Shown piece after piece: positions 7,248 to 9,469 of a stretch of DNA of 9,469 nt (positions are counted from its first letter, which is position 1; each line of letters starts with the position of its first letter). The notes under the pieces were generated by a model. That model had not been told where the DNA came from, ran no database searches, and saw only the letters and a program-made list of their open reading frames with translations. Source of the DNA: Mageeibacillus sp. UBA5747 (GTDB lineage: Bacteria > Bacillota > Clostridia > Saccharofermentanales > UBA5734); NCBI GenBank assembly GCA_002419145.1, contig DIFN01000048.1, positions 1-9,469 of the forward strand, given 5' to 3'. The translations under genes were made by a program, and so were the position numbers.

Positions 7248-8306
7248 CTACCTTTCCTGGGATCCTTCGCCTCGAGCTTCTTTGATCCGGCAACTTTCTC
7301 GAATAATCAACTGGCTGGGCAAAGTGACTTTTTTAGGAATGGTCCTTTGTTCGAAACGTTCTCTGAGCAAATCAACTGCCGTTTCACCCATGAATTCTGA
7401 TTGGAACTTGATCGTTGTCAAAGGCGGGTATGTATATCTGGAAATGGGGATATCATTCATGCCAATGACTGAAATATCATCTGGAATATGCAGACCAGAG
7501 TCGTGGATCGCTTTCATGACACCAATGGCTTCCGAGTCGTTTCCGGCTACGATCAGCTCTGGCAATTTGTCTTTAGCAAAGGCTTCCATGAAAAGCTGAT
7601 AGCCCCCCCGGCTTTGAGAATAGGCTGCATCCAGATAAACATAGTCTTGGTTAAAGAGATTGTTTTCTGTTAAAAACTCCACAAAAGCGGTGTATCGCTT
7701 TTCGCCCAGATAGGTTCGATAGTCCGAATATTTCTCATGCCAGCCAAAAAATCCAATTTTGGTAAATCCCTGCTGAAGTGCAAATGTCAGGATTTTTTTC
7801 ATCGCAATGTCAACATCGACAACGACACTATCGATTTCTTCCTCAAAAGGAGAGGAGTCCACAGCGACAACATGCTTGCAATTTGATTTGAATAACCTGG
7901 CATCCTCCGTGCTGAATTTTCCAATTGCTATGAGACCGTCAATTTGCGTGAACTTGTTTATCGGATAGCTGCCATCTGTTTGATACAGTTTGACCAGTTC
8001 ATAATTGAGCTCCTGACATTTCCGTTCAATTCCAATCCGGATCGAAAGATAATAGGGATCAGCAAGTTCTTCTTCTACCGATATAAAATGAATGATTCCG
8101 ATCCGATGGTCAGGTATCCTCACTTTTTTTGAACTAGACGATTTTTTCTTGTTTCGGGGGGTCATGTAATCAAGTTCTTCAGCCACTTCGAAAATCATTT
8201 TTCGCTTTTCTGGTGTAACGTTCAAAGTCTCATCATAATTGAGCACTCTTGATACAGTCGCCACTGATACGCCCACCTTTTCTGCTATCTCTTTCAGTGT
8301 CGCCAT
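7248..8306 (-). CDS. LacI-family transcriptional regulator (EbgR/GalR-like)
   Basis: Sugar-responsive DNA-binding regulator, 352 residues from the ATG at 8306. That start puts the helix-turn-helix at residues 3-23 (TLKEIAEKVGVSVATVSRVLN), as usual for the family, and has AGAGGA nine bases upstream; the open frame to 8411 would add 35 unrelated residues. The stretch LNYDETLNVTPEKRKMIFEV resembles EbgR/GalR-like regulators of Bacillota. A basic, Ser/Lys-rich segment (RNKKKSSSSKK) follows where the hinge helix normally is, and the effector-binding domain runs from about 62 to 335. It includes DGLIAIG, GFTKIGFFG, ELIVAGNDSEAIGVMKAI and the C-terminal PLTTIKFQSEFMGETAVDLL. The gene lies upstream of and in the same direction as the transport operon and most likely represses it until a sugar is present. 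An activating role is possible. A run of seven G on the coding strand (7609-7603) is in frame here. Confidence 0.94.
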   Translation of the reverse strand: MATLKEIAEKVGVSVATVSRVLNYDETLNVTPEKRKMIFEVAEELDYMTPRNKKKSSSSKKVRIPDHRIGIIHFISVEEELADPYYLSIRIGIERKCQELNYELVKLYQTDGSYPINKFTQIDGLIAIGKFSTEDARLFKSNCKHVVAVDSSPFEEEIDSVVVDVDIAMKKILTFALQQGFTKIGFFGWHEKYSDYRTYLGEKRYTAFVEFLTENNLFNQDYVYLDAAYSQSRGGYQLFMEAFAKDKLPELIVAGNDSEAIGVMKAIHDSGLHIPDDISVIGMNDIPISRYTYPPLTTIKFQSEFMGETAVDLLRERFEQRTIPKKVTLPSQLIIRESCRIKEARGEGSQER

Positions 8307-8315
8307 ATTTGCACG

Positions 8316-8321
8316 TCCTCT
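8316..8321 (-). promoter_or_regulatory. Ribosome binding site of lacI (decides the start)
   Basis: AGAGGA on the minus strand is nine bases upstream of the ATG at 8306. Together with the fixed position of the helix-turn-helix in this family it rules out the longer frame starting at 8411. Confidence 0.65.
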
Positions 8322-8323
8322 CT

Positions 8324-8340
8324 TTGGTAAAAAATATATT
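8324..8340 (-). promoter_or_regulatory. Operator-like word at the predicted lacI transcription start
   Basis: On the minus strand this reads AATATATTTTTTACCAA, the same as the word at 7199-7214 apart from one extra T. It lies right after the predicted lacI -10 box and before its ribosome binding site, a classical position for autorepression. Binding by the LacI protein is inferred. Confidence 0.45.
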
Positions 8341-8343
8341 CTA

Positions 8344-8371
8344 ATTTTATCTGACTCTTCTGTGATTACAA
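8344..8371 (-). promoter_or_regulatory. Possible lacI promoter
   Basis: On the minus strand TTGTAA (8371-8366), 16 bases and TAAAAT (8349-8344) form a plausible sigma-A promoter, placing the start near 8337, inside the operator-like word. The -35 match is modest and the region is AT-rich, so chance similarity is possible. Confidence 0.45.
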
Positions 8372-8560
8372 GTAAATGAATGATAAAATCTCGACTTCTG
8401 GTTGTGTTCATAAGGACTAAACCAATTCATATCAAATAAAGATCTATGAAAATGGCTTGGGATTAAACAGCCTGAAGGAAATCTAAAGTAAAAATTTAGC
8501 ACTGAAATAAGCTCGTATTTTCAGAAGGGCTTTTTGCTCAACCTATGTAAAAACTTTAAT

Positions 8561-8600
8561 CATCCTCCGAGTTATTGGATGTTAGTTGCATCCTTCGGAG
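8561..8600. repeat. Nested inverted repeat with two alternative pairings
   Basis: The outer arms CTCCGA (8565-8570) and TCGGAG (8595-8600) pair perfectly, and inside them GGATG (8577-8581) pairs with CATCC (8589-8593) around a 7-base loop. A second CATCC at 8561-8565 could pair with the same GGATG, giving a mutually exclusive structure. No T run follows directly on either strand. It may be an RNA leader structure for araC, a protein-binding site or chance. Confidence 0.4.
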
Positions 8601-8621
8601 TCGTTTACATACTCGTTCGAC

Positions 8622-8693
8622 ATGAACTTCAGAACGATTCGTCCACTTACGAGACCAGCGATCCTTCAAGCGATCCAGGCAGGTTTGAACTAG
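8622..8693 (+). CDS. Possible 23-residue leader peptide ahead of araC
   Basis: An ATG at 8622 opens 23 codons (MNFRTIRPLTRPAILQAIQA and three more) ending in TAG at 8691-8693, two bases before the araC ATG. That spacing would allow translational coupling. There is no evident ribosome binding site before the ATG and I recognise no homologue, so it may well be a chance frame. Confidence 0.2.
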   Translation: MNFRTIRPLTRPAILQAIQAGLN

Positions 8694-8694
8694 A

Positions 8695-9469
8695 ATGGCC
8701 AAGCAGATAAAGCTGATCGAACTGCGGCATTACGACTTGCCGCCCCATGAATATATTTTGCCCCTGGTCGGCGATGTGTGGAAACGCCTCTATCAGGCTG
8801 CGCCTGACCACCTGCATTTCCATAATCTGCTGGAGATCGGCTACTGCCATTTCGGCGATGGTGACCTCTATTTCGATGATGGTCCATCGCGACATTATAC
8901 TCAGGGCACACTCACCATCATCCCCCGCAGTGTTCCCCATACAACAAATAGCAGCCACGAGGAAATCAATTACTGGGAGTATCTGTTTATCAATCTGGAC
9001 GACCTGGTCAACCATGCTTTTCCCGATGTGGTACGCGTGAATTCCAGACTGAGATTGCCTTGTCCAGAACCCTGAGCCTTCTGCTCGAATTTGCCAGAGT
9101 CATGCCGGAGAGCATTTCCATCACCGAGCCAGCCATCAAGAAAAAACATGACATTCTCGAATCAATGGAATACATCCAGCAGCACTTTGCGGAGGAAATC
9201 AAAATCCGCGACTTGGCTGATTTCACGCATACCAGTGAAACACATTTCCGGCGCCGCTTTCATGAAATCCTGCATATGACGCCGGTTGAGTATATCAATT
9301 TTATTCGGATCCAGAACGCGTGCGAGCAGCTGGCCAGCACGCGCCAATCGATTCACGAGATCGCTGCCAAGACAGGATTCGCCACTGTTTCCTCGTTCAA
9401 CCGCTGTTTCAAGACCATCCTGGGCATTCCGCCGCGCCAATGGCGTTCGGTTTCCGAGAATTACAAAGC
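8695..9469 (+). pseudogene. AraC-family regulator, broken by a frame change (3' end at the window edge)
   Basis: Two-domain sugar-responsive regulator split between two frames. The first frame (8695-9075, 126 codons) starts MAKQIKLIELRHYDLPPHEY and carries the cupin-like AraC-binding domain (HLHFHNLLEIGYCHFGDGD, then TIIPRSVPHTT and INYWEYLFINLDDL). Past about 9036 it runs into unrelated residues and stops. The second frame, codons starting at 9039, continues as EFQTEIALSRTLSLLLEFAR and then a full AraC DNA-binding domain: IKIRDLADFTHTSETHFRRR, MTPVEYINFIRIQNACEQLA, then IHEIAAKTGFATVSSFNRCF and PRQWR. It stays open to the window edge. The joined protein would be about 257 residues against the usual 290-300, and the missing part is the region between cupin and helix-turn-helix. 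A small deletion that also changed the frame explains both facts; a sequencing or assembly fault is the alternative. An in-frame stop at 8686-8688 fixes the ATG at 8695, whose ribosome binding site is weak. Confidence 0.8.

Larger units (their letters stand above)
8412..8694. other. Divergent intergenic region between lacI and araC
   Basis: With the lacI start at 8306 the gap to the araC ATG is 388 bases. The lacI half (8307-8411) holds its leader and possible promoter. The rest has an AT-rich stretch to about 8560, including a weak 6-bp inverted repeat at 8499-8521. After it come a nested inverted repeat (8565-8600) and a 23-codon open frame (8622-8693) ending two bases before araC. No tRNA, recognisable riboswitch, insertion sequence or attachment site was seen. 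No convincing araC promoter could be assigned. Confidence 0.6.

Noticed and set aside
8307..8411. N-terminal extension of the LacI regulator from 8411
   Set aside because: The family begins almost directly with the helix-turn-helix, the ATG at 8306 has a ribosome binding site, and the extension would cover the promoter and the operator-like word.
8499..8540. Possible terminator near the inverted repeat CTGAAA/TTTCAG and the downstream T run
   Set aside because: The stem is only 6 AT-rich pairs, the T run is separated from it, and no gene ends nearby on either strand since lacI and araC diverge.
8647..9015. 122-codon minus-strand open frame opposite araC
   Set aside because: It lies opposite the conserved cupin domain of the araC gene and has no family resemblance.
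9039..9044. GAATTC exactly at the araC frame break, suggesting a cloning chimera at an EcoRI site
   Set aside because: The same hexamer occurs several other times in the window, inside intact genes, so its presence at the break is not informative by itself.
1..9469. CRISPR arrays, tRNA or rRNA genes, insertion sequences and phage genes
   Set aside because: No regularly spaced repeats, cloverleaf-like sequence, transposase motifs or terminal inverted repeats were seen on either strand.

Overview
The window looks like part of a chromosome of an anaerobic or fermentative Bacillota (Firmicutes), probably Clostridia or a relative, with moderate GC. The signs are strong AGGAGG-type ribosome binding sites, a Gram-positive style lipoprotein solute-binding protein with a Ser/Thr/Ala-rich linker, a CUT1 sugar transporter with no ATPase gene beside it, and a LacI-type regulator whose N-terminus resembles EbgR/GalR-like proteins of that phylum. 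Genus and species cannot be told from the sequence.

Layout. Bases 1-1520 (+ strand) hold the 3' part of a fused DhaK-DhaL dihydroxyacetone kinase; its N-terminus lies outside the window. Converging on it is a minus-strand cluster, read from right to left: a LacI-family regulator (8306-7248), a sugar-binding lipoprotein (7122-5800), permease 1 (5652-4759), permease 2 (4766-3903, overlapping permease 1 by 8 bases) and a cytoplasmic family 2 glycoside hydrolase (3839-1575). To the right, divergent from lacI on the + strand, is an AraC-family regulator (8695 to the window edge). It is broken by a reading-frame change near 9039 and seems to lack about 35-45 central residues.

How the genes fit together. 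The lipoprotein would capture an oligosaccharide or glycoside outside the cell, the two permeases would import it using a shared ATPase encoded elsewhere, and the GH2 enzyme, which has no signal peptide, would cleave it inside. A consensus-like promoter (TTGACG, 17 bases, TATGAT) precedes the binding-protein gene. A nearly identical AT-rich word overlaps its -35 box and also lies at the predicted lacI start site, which suggests the LacI protein controls both itself and the transport/hydrolase genes. A hairpin followed by a T run between the binding-protein and permease genes probably lowers permease expression relative to the binding protein.

This is a fairly ordinary sugar-utilisation locus, and I did not find a clear new system. 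The points most worth a second look are the shared operator-like word, the broken araC, the competing hairpins in the lacI-araC gap, the unusual GH2 acid/base motif and LacI hinge, and the composition difference between the operon and its flanks.
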